Positions 28,391 to 35,809 of a stretch of 64,000 bases of DNA are shown here, in pieces. Made by a program: the position numbers and the translations under genes. Below the pieces are notes generated by a model. It was not told where the DNA came from. It saw only the letters and a program-made list of their open reading frames with translations, and did not search any database. Every line of letters begins with the position of its first letter. The first letter of the stretch is position 1. Source of the stretch: Candidatus Competibacteraceae bacterium (GTDB lineage: Bacteria; Pseudomonadota; Gammaproteobacteria; Competibacterales; Competibacteraceae); NCBI GenBank assembly GCA_003989085.1, contig RXIV01000001.1:620001-684000 (forward strand), given 5' to 3'.

Positions 28391-29794
28391 ATGCATTCGT
28401 ACTCTCCATTCGCCGTCTCAGTGCACGATTTGGGCACTAGAGATCTGGCAGCACTCCGACACGTAGCCGAGGGGTGGTATGTCGAGTACAAGCGTGAGTG
28501 CCCGACTCCGAGTGCCAGTGCCCTTGCCAAGTCTGTTTCCGCGTTCGCCAATACTTACGGCGGCTGGCTATTCTTGGGTATCGCTGAAGAATCAAAGGAA
28601 CGCCCTGTCGCTGGAGCATTCCCCGGCATCCATCTAGATGAAGCCGACGCCACTATGCAGCGACTTCGCCAAGCAGCCGCAGACCATCTAAACCCGACAC
28701 CGTACTTTGAGTCGAAGATCCTGTTTGGTCCGAATGAAGACCTTGGCTTGGCGAGCGATCGTGCCGTCATCTGCGTCAAGGTTCCTCAAAGCACTACCGC
28801 GCCGCATGTCCACAAGAGCGGGAAAATCTACAGACGAGTCTCCGATGCTTCCGAACCCAGGCCAGAAGCCGATAGGTTCGTGCTTGATCAACTATGGCGA
28901 AGGGGAGACAACATCAAACGCCAGCACAAAGACTGGTTTGACCGAGACCCGGAGTTCTCTGACTACGAAAAGACCTGTCCCTACGTTCGCCTCATGCTGG
29001 TTGCTGATCCTTGGTCACAACGTGATCCTTGGATTGAAGCGGACGACGACAAGATACGTGCAGCCCTTGCCGAGAATTCCGGCGTAAGTGCTATTCCATT
29101 CGACACGGTCTACACCTACTCCGACGGTCTCATAGGCAGACAACTGAACGGAAACGATCCTGCGAACATGGCACTTACGTGGCGTCTTCGCAAAAGCTTA
29201 GTGAGCGACGTGATTGTTCCGTTGCCGATCTATCGCATGGAGACGCTGGATCGCCTGCCGCTAGACCTCATTGGCTACGAACACGCCGACCGATACTTGC
29301 GCATTCTTCGAAAGTATCAAACTTCAAGTTTACGCATTGTCGATCTCAACTTCTTACCGAACATCCTTATCGGGGTGGCTGAGATTCAAGAACGTCTCTG
29401 CAAGCTCGCCTCTTGGACCGAGGGCTACTACCTGAAGGTCAAGCTCTTGAACTCTTGGCGAACCACGCCTTTCGTGGACACCGCTCACGTACTTCAGCGG
29501 TTCGAGGCTCATGGCCTGCCGATGTGCCTGGATGCGACCTCTGCGTTCCCTCGAGGCACCGGGCCCGACAGCTACATGCAGGTTTCGCGTCATGCCGAGA
29601 TCGAGAGTGACGCAGCGCGAGTGCTTGTTCAAGGGATGTTCATGTTCTCGCCGCTGGCACTCTCGTACGGCATTCCGATGTGGTTGGACTACGACGACGA
29701 AGGTAAGGTCACACCGTATCACGTGGCCCTGCAGGAAGCGGGTCGCCGTGCAATGGAGGTACAGCGCCTTCGCAATCTGCGGCTCAAGAAGTAG
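28391..29794 (+). CDS. AlbA_2/Schlafen-like domain protein (cassette 1)
   Basis: A 467-residue protein. Residues about 25-150 form an AlbA_2 (Schlafen AlbA_2, PF04326-type) domain: EYKRECPTPSASALAKSVSA, then FANTYGGWLFLGIAEE and a C-terminal edge with SGKIYRRVSDASEPRPEA. The remaining 300 residues are of no family I recognise and hold no nuclease or ATPase motif that I can see. AlbA_2 proteins bind nucleic acid and appear in regulators and in several phage-defence genes. It occupies a cassette bounded by GTTAGGC at 28330 and the attC at 29821, with no clear Shine-Dalgarno. Function is unknown; a defence role is inference from the mobile context. Confidence 0.75.
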   Translation: MHSYSPFAVSVHDLGTRDLAALRHVAEGWYVEYKRECPTPSASALAKSVSAFANTYGGWLFLGIAEESKERPVAGAFPGIHLDEADATMQRLRQAAADHLNPTPYFESKILFGPNEDLGLASDRAVICVKVPQSTTAPHVHKSGKIYRRVSDASEPRPEADRFVLDQLWRRGDNIKRQHKDWFDRDPEFSDYEKTCPYVRLMLVADPWSQRDPWIEADDDKIRAALAENSGVSAIPFDTVYTYSDGLIGRQLNGNDPANMALTWRLRKSLVSDVIVPLPIYRMETLDRLPLDLIGYEHADRYLRILRKYQTSSLRIVDLNFLPNILIGVAEIQERLCKLASWTEGYYLKVKLLNSWRTTPFVDTAHVLQRFEAHGLPMCLDATSAFPRGTGPDSYMQVSRHAEIESDAARVLVQGMFMFSPLALSYGIPMWLDYDDEGKVTPYHVALQEAGRRAMEVQRLRNLRLKK

Positions 29795-29820
29795 CAAGTG
29801 TTGAGCACTAGCGCGGCACC

Positions 29821-29880
29821 GCCTAACCCTTCCTTTAAGCGGACTGGCCTTCGGCCAGCCGCTTAAGTCAAACGTTAGGC
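29821..29880 (+). repeat. attC site 1
   Basis: A 60-bp imperfect palindrome starting GCCTAAC and ending GTTAGGC, with inner arms TTTAAGCGG/CCGCTTAAG and a central CTGGCC-TTC-GGCCAG hairpin. All parts of a standard integron attC are present. It lies 26 bp after cassette 1. Confidence 0.93.
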
Positions 29881-29905
29881 GGCTGGAAATTGAGGGCAGC
29901 ACATC

Positions 29906-30547
29906 ATGGCCTTAGACCCAAATGAAGTGACGCAGCACGGGCTGACGATGAACCAGATCGACGCCCAGGAAGCTGAGTATGTCCGAGGCGCGAACGATGC
30001 ACTCGCCGAACTGCGGGACCGAGACTGCCGATGGTGGTTGTATTCTGTCTCGCACCGCACGTTCGAGGTAGTTATTAGCGGCCCGCTCGACCACGACAAC
30101 GTAGTCATCGCTCTTGCAGGCTGCGACCACATTGCTGGTCCGGTCACATGGCCGAACCAGCAACTACGAGTGGTCTTGCACAGCGACCAGTTAGCGTCCG
30201 TGGGTTGTATGGGCGTGTATGTGTTGGAGGATGAATCCGTCGGGTTCAAGGCGGTCGGCGCGTTGTTTCGCTGGCAGCGCGGCTATGACTTGCTTGAACA
30301 CGGCAGTCTGTACATGCCGCGGTCACGCTCCGGCTCAGGTGGTAATGATATTTGCGCTTTGAAATATGAAGAGCTTATTGCACTTATCGAGATCGCTGGG
30401 TGGCTACAAGCTCACCAGAAAAGCAGCCACCGTCAGTTTCATCATCCAGAGAAACCTGGAACAGTTACAGTTTCAGGAAAACTCGGCGTCGACGTTCCGC
30501 CCAGTACAGTTAACAACATAGTTGAGAAGCTCTTCCGGACTCCATAA
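29906..30547 (+). CDS. Hypothetical protein fused to a truncated HicA (cassette 2)
   Basis: A 213-residue frame with GAGGG before its ATG. Residues 1-150 match no family I recognise (MALDPNEVTQHGLTMNQID..., two WW/WP aromatic patches). From residue 152 the sequence is a HicA mRNA-interferase-like fold: LKYEELIALIEIAGW, then SSHRQFHHPEKPGTVTVSGK, where HicA carries its catalytic His. TTG at 30359 is where a normal HicA would start, so this looks like a readthrough fusion caused by loss of the hicA start and the upstream stop. The HicA C-terminus (VNNIVEKLFRTP) is abnormal because of a 68-bp partial duplication just after it. hicB follows at 30623. Toxin activity is doubtful. Confidence 0.6.
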   Translation: MALDPNEVTQHGLTMNQIDAQEAEYVRGANDALAELRDRDCRWWLYSVSHRTFEVVISGPLDHDNVVIALAGCDHIAGPVTWPNQQLRVVLHSDQLASVGCMGVYVLEDESVGFKAVGALFRWQRGYDLLEHGSLYMPRSRSGSGGNDICALKYEELIALIEIAGWLQAHQKSSHRQFHHPEKPGTVTVSGKLGVDVPPSTVNNIVEKLFRTP

Positions 30548-30617
30548 AACTCAGTGTCAATGTTTCGCCCAGTACATTCAATAGTGCCTTGAGACAGGCA
30601 GGTCTCAAAATAGGAGC
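30482..30617 (+). repeat. 68-bp diverged tandem duplication of the hicA 3' end
   Basis: Bases 30482-30549 and 30550-30617 are diverged tandem copies. The first encodes LGVDVPPSTVNN in the frame that stops at 30545-30547; the second, in another frame, encodes LSVNVSPSTFNSALRQAGLK, the normal HicA C-terminus. Because 68 is not a multiple of three, the insertion removes the normal ending of the protein. Confidence 0.65.
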
Positions 30618-30622
30618 TTAAT

Positions 30623-30835
30623 ATGCGTTATATGGTTGTCCTTGAACAAGGTTCAAGCAGCTTTGGGGCATACGTTCCGGATCTTCCAGGTTGCGTGGCC
30701 GCAGCAGAAACAAAACAAGAGGTATTGCAACTCATTCAAGAGGCTATTGAGTTTCATCTCGATAGACTTAAGGAAGAGGGAGTATCAGTCCCGTTGCCAC
30801 ATTCTTATAGTGAGTTCGTGGAAATTCATGCCTAA
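30623..30835 (+). CDS. hicB: HicB family antitoxin
   Basis: A 70-residue HicB-type protein: YMVVLEQGSSSFGAYVPDLP is the conserved first half, GCVAAAETKQEVLQLIQEAI the helix. There is no C-terminal DNA-binding domain, as in the short HicB type. AGGAG lies eight bases before the ATG. It follows hicA-like sequence and ends inside the next attC (stop TAA is part of GCCTAAC), which is normal for cassettes. HicB neutralises HicA; whether it still has a working partner here is uncertain. Confidence 0.85.
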   Translation: MRYMVVLEQGSSSFGAYVPDLPGCVAAAETKQEVLQLIQEAIEFHLDRLKEEGVSVPLPHSYSEFVEIHA

Positions 30836-30889
30836 CAGGGGCTTGCACCTGACCCCGCTACGCGGGGCAGGTGAAGCCAGTCGTTAGAC
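30830..30889 (+). repeat. attC site 2
   Basis: A 60-bp site from GCCTAAC to GTTAGAC, with arms GCTTGCACCTG/CAGGTGAAGC and a central CCCCGC-TA-CGCGGGG hairpin. It begins at the hicB stop codon. Confidence 0.92.
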
Positions 30890-30904
30890 ACTATCGGGGA
30901 AACT

Positions 30905-31804
30905 ATGCCGCTAATTTTCTGCAACATTGGATGGATGAAGAACTACAACGGTATATCCGGTGACTCAATTGAAAGAGGTGGAAAATACAACCAGCATTCA
31001 ATTGGTCACGAAGTTTGCAATTTCACAAACAATAACGGAAATGTTTATGGGTATGTTCAACCAGTAGGGGAAACGATAAAAATAGAAAAAATTGGTGCAT
31101 CCAAGAAAGATGAAAAGATCGACGGGGTTACGGTTGTATGGACAGCAGGCCCTGAAAGTGGTGGAACAGTTGTGATTGGGTGGTATAAGGATGCAACTGT
31201 TTATCGTAGCCTTCAATCTATTGAGCGCCCCAATTCACTGCAAACAAAAAATGGTGTCAAAAGCTACAGAATCAAAGGTTCTTGGGACAAAGCTGTTTTA
31301 CTTCCAGTTGAGAAACGCGAATTAATAATCCCTAGAGCCGTCAAAGGTGGGATTGGACAAAGTAATGTTTGGTTTGCAGACAAAGAGGAAAGTCAAGAAA
31401 TTGTCAATCAGGTCGTGGCGCTCATAAACGGTGAAACCCCCAGTCTTCCCGATGTAGATCAAAGGAAATCTATTGAAGAGGGAAATCCCCGATTAGTTGC
31501 GCACCTTCGACGTGAGCGAAATGCAGCGATAGTTAAAACCAAGAAAGCATCAGTTCTCAAGGCAACTGGAAAACTTTCCTGTGAAGTTTGTGGTTTTGAC
31601 TTTAAGGAATTCTACGGAGATCCCGGAGAGTGATTTTGCGAGGTTCACCATTTGCAGCCCTTATCAAAGGCAGATGGGAAGATAAAAACAGAGCTTAAAG
31701 ACTTGGCAATTATTTGCTCAAATTGTCATAGGGTTATTCACCGGTTAGACCCTATGCCAAGTATTGAAAAACTATCTAAAAATCTGAGACGGAAGCTTGT
31801 CTAA
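30905..31804 (+). pseudogene. HNH endonuclease interrupted by in-frame TGA (cassette 3)
   Basis: The first 242 codons end at TGA (31631-31633) in the middle of an HNH domain; the same frame continues for 56 codons to TAA at 31802. Joined, the domain reads CEVCGFDF...GDPGE-stop-FCEVHHLQPLS...DLAIICSNCHRVIHR, with the two Cys pairs and the HH/H residues of an HNH nuclease. The stop replaces one residue and nothing else is lost. The N-terminal 150 residues (CNIGWMKNYNGISGD..., GGTVVIGWYKDATVYR) are of a type I recall fused to HNH nucleases. Base composition is clearly AT-rich against the flanking chromosome, indicating transfer. It is either a recent pseudogene or is read through. Confidence 0.8.
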
Positions 31805-31873
31805 CCACCGCATCAACTCGGGCTGACAATTCCGCTGCGCTCCATTGTCAGCCGGTTATGCGAAACGTTAGGC
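31799..31873 (+). repeat. attC site 3
   Basis: A 75-bp site from GTCTAAC to GTTAGGC, with inner arms GGGCTGACAAT/ATTGTCAGCC and central TCCGCTGCGCTCC loop. Its left core overlaps the TAA stop of the HNH frame. Confidence 0.92.
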
Positions 31874-31920
31874 CTCACAAACGCCCTGCTTGGCGGTTCC
31901 GACAGAAGTCTGACTTGCGA

Positions 31921-31939
31921 TATTACGCGACGCGTAATA
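31921..31939. promoter_or_regulatory. Palindromic operator of the higBA cassette
   Basis: TATTACGCGACGCGTAATA is a perfect 9+1+9 inverted repeat ending 10 bp before the higB start; TAATAC (31935-31940) inside it may be the -10 box. This is the expected place for HigA autorepression. The cassette thus carries its own promoter. Confidence 0.65.
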
Positions 31940-31949
31940 CACTCGCCGA

Positions 31950-32228
31950 ATGATCCAGTCGTTCAAGTGCAAGGATACCCAGGCGCTGTACGGCGGCAAG
32001 TGTCCGCGCCGATTCAAAGCTCTGTCTAGAGTCGCCGAGCGTAAACTTGCGCAACTTGACGCCGCACAGACACTGGCCTTCTTGAAGGCACCTCCTGGCA
32101 ATCACCTGGAGGCTCTGAAAGACGATCGGAAGGGTCAACACAGCATCCGCATCAATGATCAGTGGCGTATCTGCTTCATATGGACTGAAGCTGGGCCTGC
32201 AGACGTTGAGATCGTGGACTACCACTGA
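31950..32228 (+). CDS. higB: HigB-type toxin (RelE superfamily mRNA interferase), cassette 4
   Basis: A 92-residue RelE-fold toxin: MIQSFKCKDTQALYGGK at the start, PPGNHLEALKDDRKGQHSIR in the middle and NDQWRICFIW near the end are the HigB signature, with basic residues that in HigB cleave ribosome-bound mRNA. The gene order toxin first, antitoxin second is typical of higBA. It is 10 bp from the antitoxin start. Such pairs are common in large cassette arrays and are thought to stabilise them. Confidence 0.93.
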   Translation: MIQSFKCKDTQALYGGKCPRRFKALSRVAERKLAQLDAAQTLAFLKAPPGNHLEALKDDRKGQHSIRINDQWRICFIWTEAGPADVEIVDYH

Positions 32229-32238
32229 GGAATTCAAT

Positions 32239-32559
32239 ATGGCACGCCCTGTCAATCGCATGCGTCCCGTTCATCCTGGCGAAGTACTTAGGGAAGACTA
32301 CCTTACCCCTCTAGGGCTAAGCGTCAATGCACTCTCCGTTGCGCTGGGTGTACCAGCGACGCGAATTCACGAAATAGTCAAGGGGCGGCGTGCGGTCACG
32401 GCAGACACAGCGGCTCGCTTGGCCAAGCACTTTGGTGGCGATGCAACGTCGTGGCTAGTCATGCAAGCTAACTACGACTTGAAAACCCTGCCGACCCTCC
32501 AAGACATCGAATGTGTGGTTCCAGTGCGTCAACAACTCGCCGCGCGCGGTGATGCCTAA
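32239..32559 (+). CDS. higA: HigA-type antitoxin, cassette 4
   Basis: A 106-residue XRE-family antitoxin. MRPVHPGEVLREDYLTPLGL is the HigA start signature and LSVALGVPATRIHEIVKGRR the helix-turn-helix. GAGGAATTCAAT before the ATG at 32239 supports this start; a longer frame inside higB is rejected. It blocks HigB and should repress the operon through the palindrome at 31921. The stop TAA lies within the following attC left core. Confidence 0.93.
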   Translation: MARPVNRMRPVHPGEVLREDYLTPLGLSVNALSVALGVPATRIHEIVKGRRAVTADTAARLAKHFGGDATSWLVMQANYDLKTLPTLQDIECVVPVRQQLAARGDA

Positions 32560-32734
32560 CCCCTCGTTCGAGTTGAGCGAACTCGGCGTGTCCCGCGCGA
32601 AGCGCGGGCCAACGCCTCGTTCGAGCGGACACCGCTCACTGCGTTCGCAGCTTGCGCCTGCTGGGGGTTTCCAGGCCGGCCAGCCGTCCTTTCAACTCGC
32701 GCGCGGGTGTCGCTCAACTCGCGCCCTGTTATCC
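32554..32734 (+). repeat. Terminal composite attC
   Basis: Starts with a good GCCTAAC and ends with a degenerate GTTATCC 181 bp later, much longer than the other three sites. It contains a CCCGCGCGAAGCGCGGG hairpin, a repeated CCTCGTTCGAG (near 32562 and 32612) and the 65-bp repeat shared with the left boundary. It looks like two attC sites joined by rearrangement. Confidence 0.7.
32667..32731 (+). repeat. 65-bp direct repeat, right copy
   Basis: Matches 28269-28333 over its full length with four mismatches. It ends three bases before the end of the terminal attC and nine before the stop codon of the GGDEF gene. Confidence 0.9.
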
Positions 32735-32739
32735 TCCCA

Positions 32740-34272
32740 TTAGGATCCATCTCCCGGTTCCACCTTGGGTGGTTGCCACACCACTACTTGATTTTTGCCA
32801 GCCTGTTTGGCGGCGACCATTGCGGTTTCCGCGAATTGAACCAGCGCCTCAGCGGTCTCGGTATGCAGCGGATACAGGGCTAGGCCGATGCTGGCGGAAA
32901 TATGCCTGGCAGTGCTGAGCGTGAGCGGTTCCCTCAGCCGGGCCAGCAGGGCCGTGGCGACCTGTGCTGCCACTGTCAGATCGGGGATCGCCGGCAAAAT
33001 CACCGCGAATTCATCGCTGCCCATCCGGGCCACTGTGTCGCTTTCGCGCAGCCTCCTGCGCACACGCATTGCGGCCTGTTGCAGCAGACCATCGCCGGCA
33101 GCATGACCCAGGCTATCGTTGATCGCCTTGAACCCGTCCAGATCAATCCACAGCAATGCTAGATGTTGATGCTCCCGCTTGGCCCGGCTGAGCGCCTGTT
33201 CCAGCCGTTCCCGGAACAGGCTCCGATTGGGCAAGTCGGTCAGCGGATCGTAATGGGCTTGAATCCAGAGTTTCTGATCCTTGTGCCGTGCCTCGGTCAC
33301 ATCGAAGAAAATGACAATCGAGCCGGACAGCGGTTGTCTAGTGTTTTCGATCAGGTGGGTCCAACAGGCGGACACCCACCGGCCACTACCGCGCAGACGA
33401 AATTCAATCCAGTGAATTTGGCTGGAGGCGCGGTTGATGTCCCAGGCAAATTCAACATAGTCGCGGCTATCCAGGTGAACGAAGTCAAGGAAGTGGCGGC
33501 CCCACGCCGCCTGTTCGGGGCAATTGGTCAAGGTGCAGCCGACCGGATTGAGGTAACGGCAATGGCCTTCGATATCCAGATCAGCGATACCGACTGGAAC
33601 GGCATTGATCAAAGTCCGCAGGTGTCGTTCCCGTTCTGCCAGCTCCTGATTGGCTAGCCGCAACTCACGGGCGGCAGCGACCACTTCCCGCTCCAGGCGG
33701 GTGGTGTGGGTGTGCAACGCCTCGCGGGCCTGCCAGTGCGGGGTGATGTCGAGCGCCGTACCCCGGTAACCGCGCAGCCTTCCGGATTCATCCAGCAGTG
33801 GGATGCCGTTGATGCGCATCCAGCGTGGCGGCTGTTTGGGAGAAAGCTGGATGGATAATTCGAGATTACGAAAAGGCCGATGGGCCGTAGTGGCCGCGTT
33901 CAACACCGCCAAATCCGGTGCTTTCGGGAACAGGGTGCGCCACCGCTGACCGATGCGGAGCTTGAAAATTTGCGCCAGGATGCCGTTCAAATCCGTAAAC
34001 CGGCCCCGGTGATCGGTTTCCCACAATAGGTCGTTGGACACCTTGGCGAAGTCGCGGTAGCGCTGAAGGGTGGCGTCGCGCAGCGCCAGTTCCCCGCCCA
34101 GCCATGCACCCAGCCCGGCAATGGCGAATGCGCCCCACGGCGCTTCGAGGAGGTAATTGCCATAGCCGAGCAATGCCAGCAGCAAGCTCAGATTCAGGAT
34201 CGACCAGCGGCGCATTGTGCCCGGCGCGGCAGAACTGGGCGGCTGTTTTAGCGGAGCGTTCGTTTGGATCAT
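32740..34272 (-). CDS. PAS-GGDEF domain protein (possible diguanylate cyclase)
   Basis: A 510-residue protein: two N-terminal hydrophobic helices (residues about 25-65), two PAS domains (about 75-195 with NDLLWETDHRGRFTDLNGIL, and about 220-335 with LINAVPVGIADLDIEGHCRY) joined by a coiled coil, then a GGDEF domain from DPLTDLPNRSLFRERLEQAL. The active motif reads RMGSDEFAV, where the second glycine of GGDEF is Ser; this loop binds GTP, so activity is uncertain. The inhibitory RxxD site is not obvious. The cassette array ends right at its 3' end. Confidence 0.88.
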   Translation of the reverse strand: MIQTNAPLKQPPSSAAPGTMRRWSILNLSLLLALLGYGNYLLEAPWGAFAIAGLGAWLGGELALRDATLQRYRDFAKVSNDLLWETDHRGRFTDLNGILAQIFKLRIGQRWRTLFPKAPDLAVLNAATTAHRPFRNLELSIQLSPKQPPRWMRINGIPLLDESGRLRGYRGTALDITPHWQAREALHTHTTRLEREVVAAARELRLANQELAERERHLRTLINAVPVGIADLDIEGHCRYLNPVGCTLTNCPEQAAWGRHFLDFVHLDSRDYVEFAWDINRASSQIHWIEFRLRGSGRWVSACWTHLIENTRQPLSGSIVIFFDVTEARHKDQKLWIQAHYDPLTDLPNRSLFRERLEQALSRAKREHQHLALLWIDLDGFKAINDSLGHAAGDGLLQQAAMRVRRRLRESDTVARMGSDEFAVILPAIPDLTVAAQVATALLARLREPLTLSTARHISASIGLALYPLHTETAEALVQFAETAMVAAKQAGKNQVVVWQPPKVEPGDGS

Positions 34273-34301
34273 GTCCCAACGGCAAAATGCGGCATCGCTG
34301 A

Positions 34302-35552
34302 TTATTCGACATTGGCGTCATCGGCCAGCCATTGCCGGATTTGCTGATAGACCCGTGGTTCATTCAGCAACGCCATATGATGCAGCCCGCCCAGCCGCAC
34401 GGTGGCGACATCGCCGGGCAACGCGGGGGCGGTGGCGCTGTTGAGAGTAACCAGACCATCGCCCAGCAGGTGACCAAGCGGATGATCGGCATTTTTAGCC
34501 AGGTTAGCGCCGATGAAGCGCAAGGCTACGCTGGGCAAGGCACGCGGATTCTGGCCGGGCTGGTCGATAGCACGCAGACCATAACGCAGATTCTTGATGC
34601 CGGCGCTGCGGGCGGCGGCGATTTTGCCCAGCGGCGCGGTGATCGGGGTGCGATGCAGCGCCTTTGTGATCCGGTGGCCGATCTTTTCCAGCGCTGCGCC
34701 CCGGTGCGGCGAGCCGAGGCAGATGATCAGGCGGGTCTGGCGCAACCACGATAACCCCTGATCCGCCGCGTGTTGGCCGGCGCTACGAGCCACCAGTCCA
34801 CCCATACTATGGCCGATGATCGCCAGTTCACGCACCGGTTGCGGCCAGACAGCCAGTAGATGCTGAATCTGTTGCGCCAGTTGCCGACCGTTATCGGCTA
34901 TCGGCAAACCGGTGTTGTAGCGCAGATAGAGCGGGGTATAGCCCAGTTCGGTGTGCAAGCGTTGACCGTAATCCGGGTCCGGCGCGTCCCCAGCGGTGGT
35001 TGCGGCATTGCGCCGCCAACTGTGTTCATCGCAGCCCAGCCCGTGAATAAACAGGCACAATCGGTCGCTTGGTTCCGGCAGATTGGCGGACAGACCCTCC
35101 GCTGTGAGGGGAATCGGGTAGCCGCCCACATAGAAACCCATCGTAATAGCCAGTGGGTTAGCACTGTGATGCAAATGATCGCCAACGGCGGCATTCAGGG
35201 CGCTACGCAGACCGACGGCCAAGCGGCTGGGCGGCTCGACGGATGCCGGAGGGTTTATGGCAGCGACCGTGTGCGGTTCCAGCCAATCCGCGACGGTGAG
35301 CGCTCCGCCGACCCCTTCGCGGATGGCGGTATAGACGCCGCCGGCAATGGCGTCATGCGTGTTCTGAGCCAGTCGCGCCGGCTTGTCCAGGCCGGGAATC
35401 CAGCGCAGCATCTGAAAAGACCATCCGGCAATCGTCTGATGCATTTCCTGCACCCGCGTGGTGGTTTCCTGAAAGCCGGTTTTTAGCGCCGAGTAATAGC
35501 CGCTGCGATGTTCATGCGGTTTTAATTCGGGAATAGCGTCATTATTTTCCAT
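34302..35552 (-). CDS. Alpha/beta hydrolase, lipase/esterase-like
   Basis: A 416-residue protein with no signal peptide. The nucleophile elbow is IIGHSMGGLVARSA; the oxyanion segment is LCLFIHGLGCDEHSW; a C-terminal GLHHMALLNE offers the catalytic His, and HLLGDGLVTLNSA the Asp. CLGSPHRGAALEKIG is the PGAP1-type lipase motif. The N-terminal 150 residues are helical and of unknown role. It is 29 bp upstream of the GGDEF gene on the same strand. Substrate unknown; a PHA or lipid ester is possible given the storage context, but that is inference. Confidence 0.8.
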   Translation of the reverse strand: MENNDAIPELKPHEHRSGYYSALKTGFQETTTRVQEMHQTIAGWSFQMLRWIPGLDKPARLAQNTHDAIAGGVYTAIREGVGGALTVADWLEPHTVAAINPPASVEPPSRLAVGLRSALNAAVGDHLHHSANPLAITMGFYVGGYPIPLTAEGLSANLPEPSDRLCLFIHGLGCDEHSWRRNAATTAGDAPDPDYGQRLHTELGYTPLYLRYNTGLPIADNGRQLAQQIQHLLAVWPQPVRELAIIGHSMGGLVARSAGQHAADQGLSWLRQTRLIICLGSPHRGAALEKIGHRITKALHRTPITAPLGKIAAARSAGIKNLRYGLRAIDQPGQNPRALPSVALRFIGANLAKNADHPLGHLLGDGLVTLNSATAPALPGDVATVRLGGLHHMALLNEPRVYQQIRQWLADDANVE

Positions 35553-35809
35553 AGATGCTCGATGCAGGGTCAGAGTTGAGAGTGATCGTGCTGGCTTTTG
35601 TGGGGTTTGCCTCGTCCGGGGACCGCCTAAATGACAAGAAAATCGATGTCGGGATACGGTTGAAGATGGATTCTAGCGAGTTCTTGATCCAGTGCGTTCC
35701 TCAATCCCGGCTACGGGGGCAAGTCCAGCTCGGTCAAGCGCTAGACGGGTTCCCATCCTTCCGTTAGCTTAAGCGCCCCTTTCCGTCCGACTGCCGCCCA
35801 ATCCCCCGC

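Noticed and set aside
35555..35767. A 70-codon frame upstream of parE
   Set aside because: No ribosome site, no motif and low-complexity translation; it starts inside the leader of the divergent hydrolase gene.
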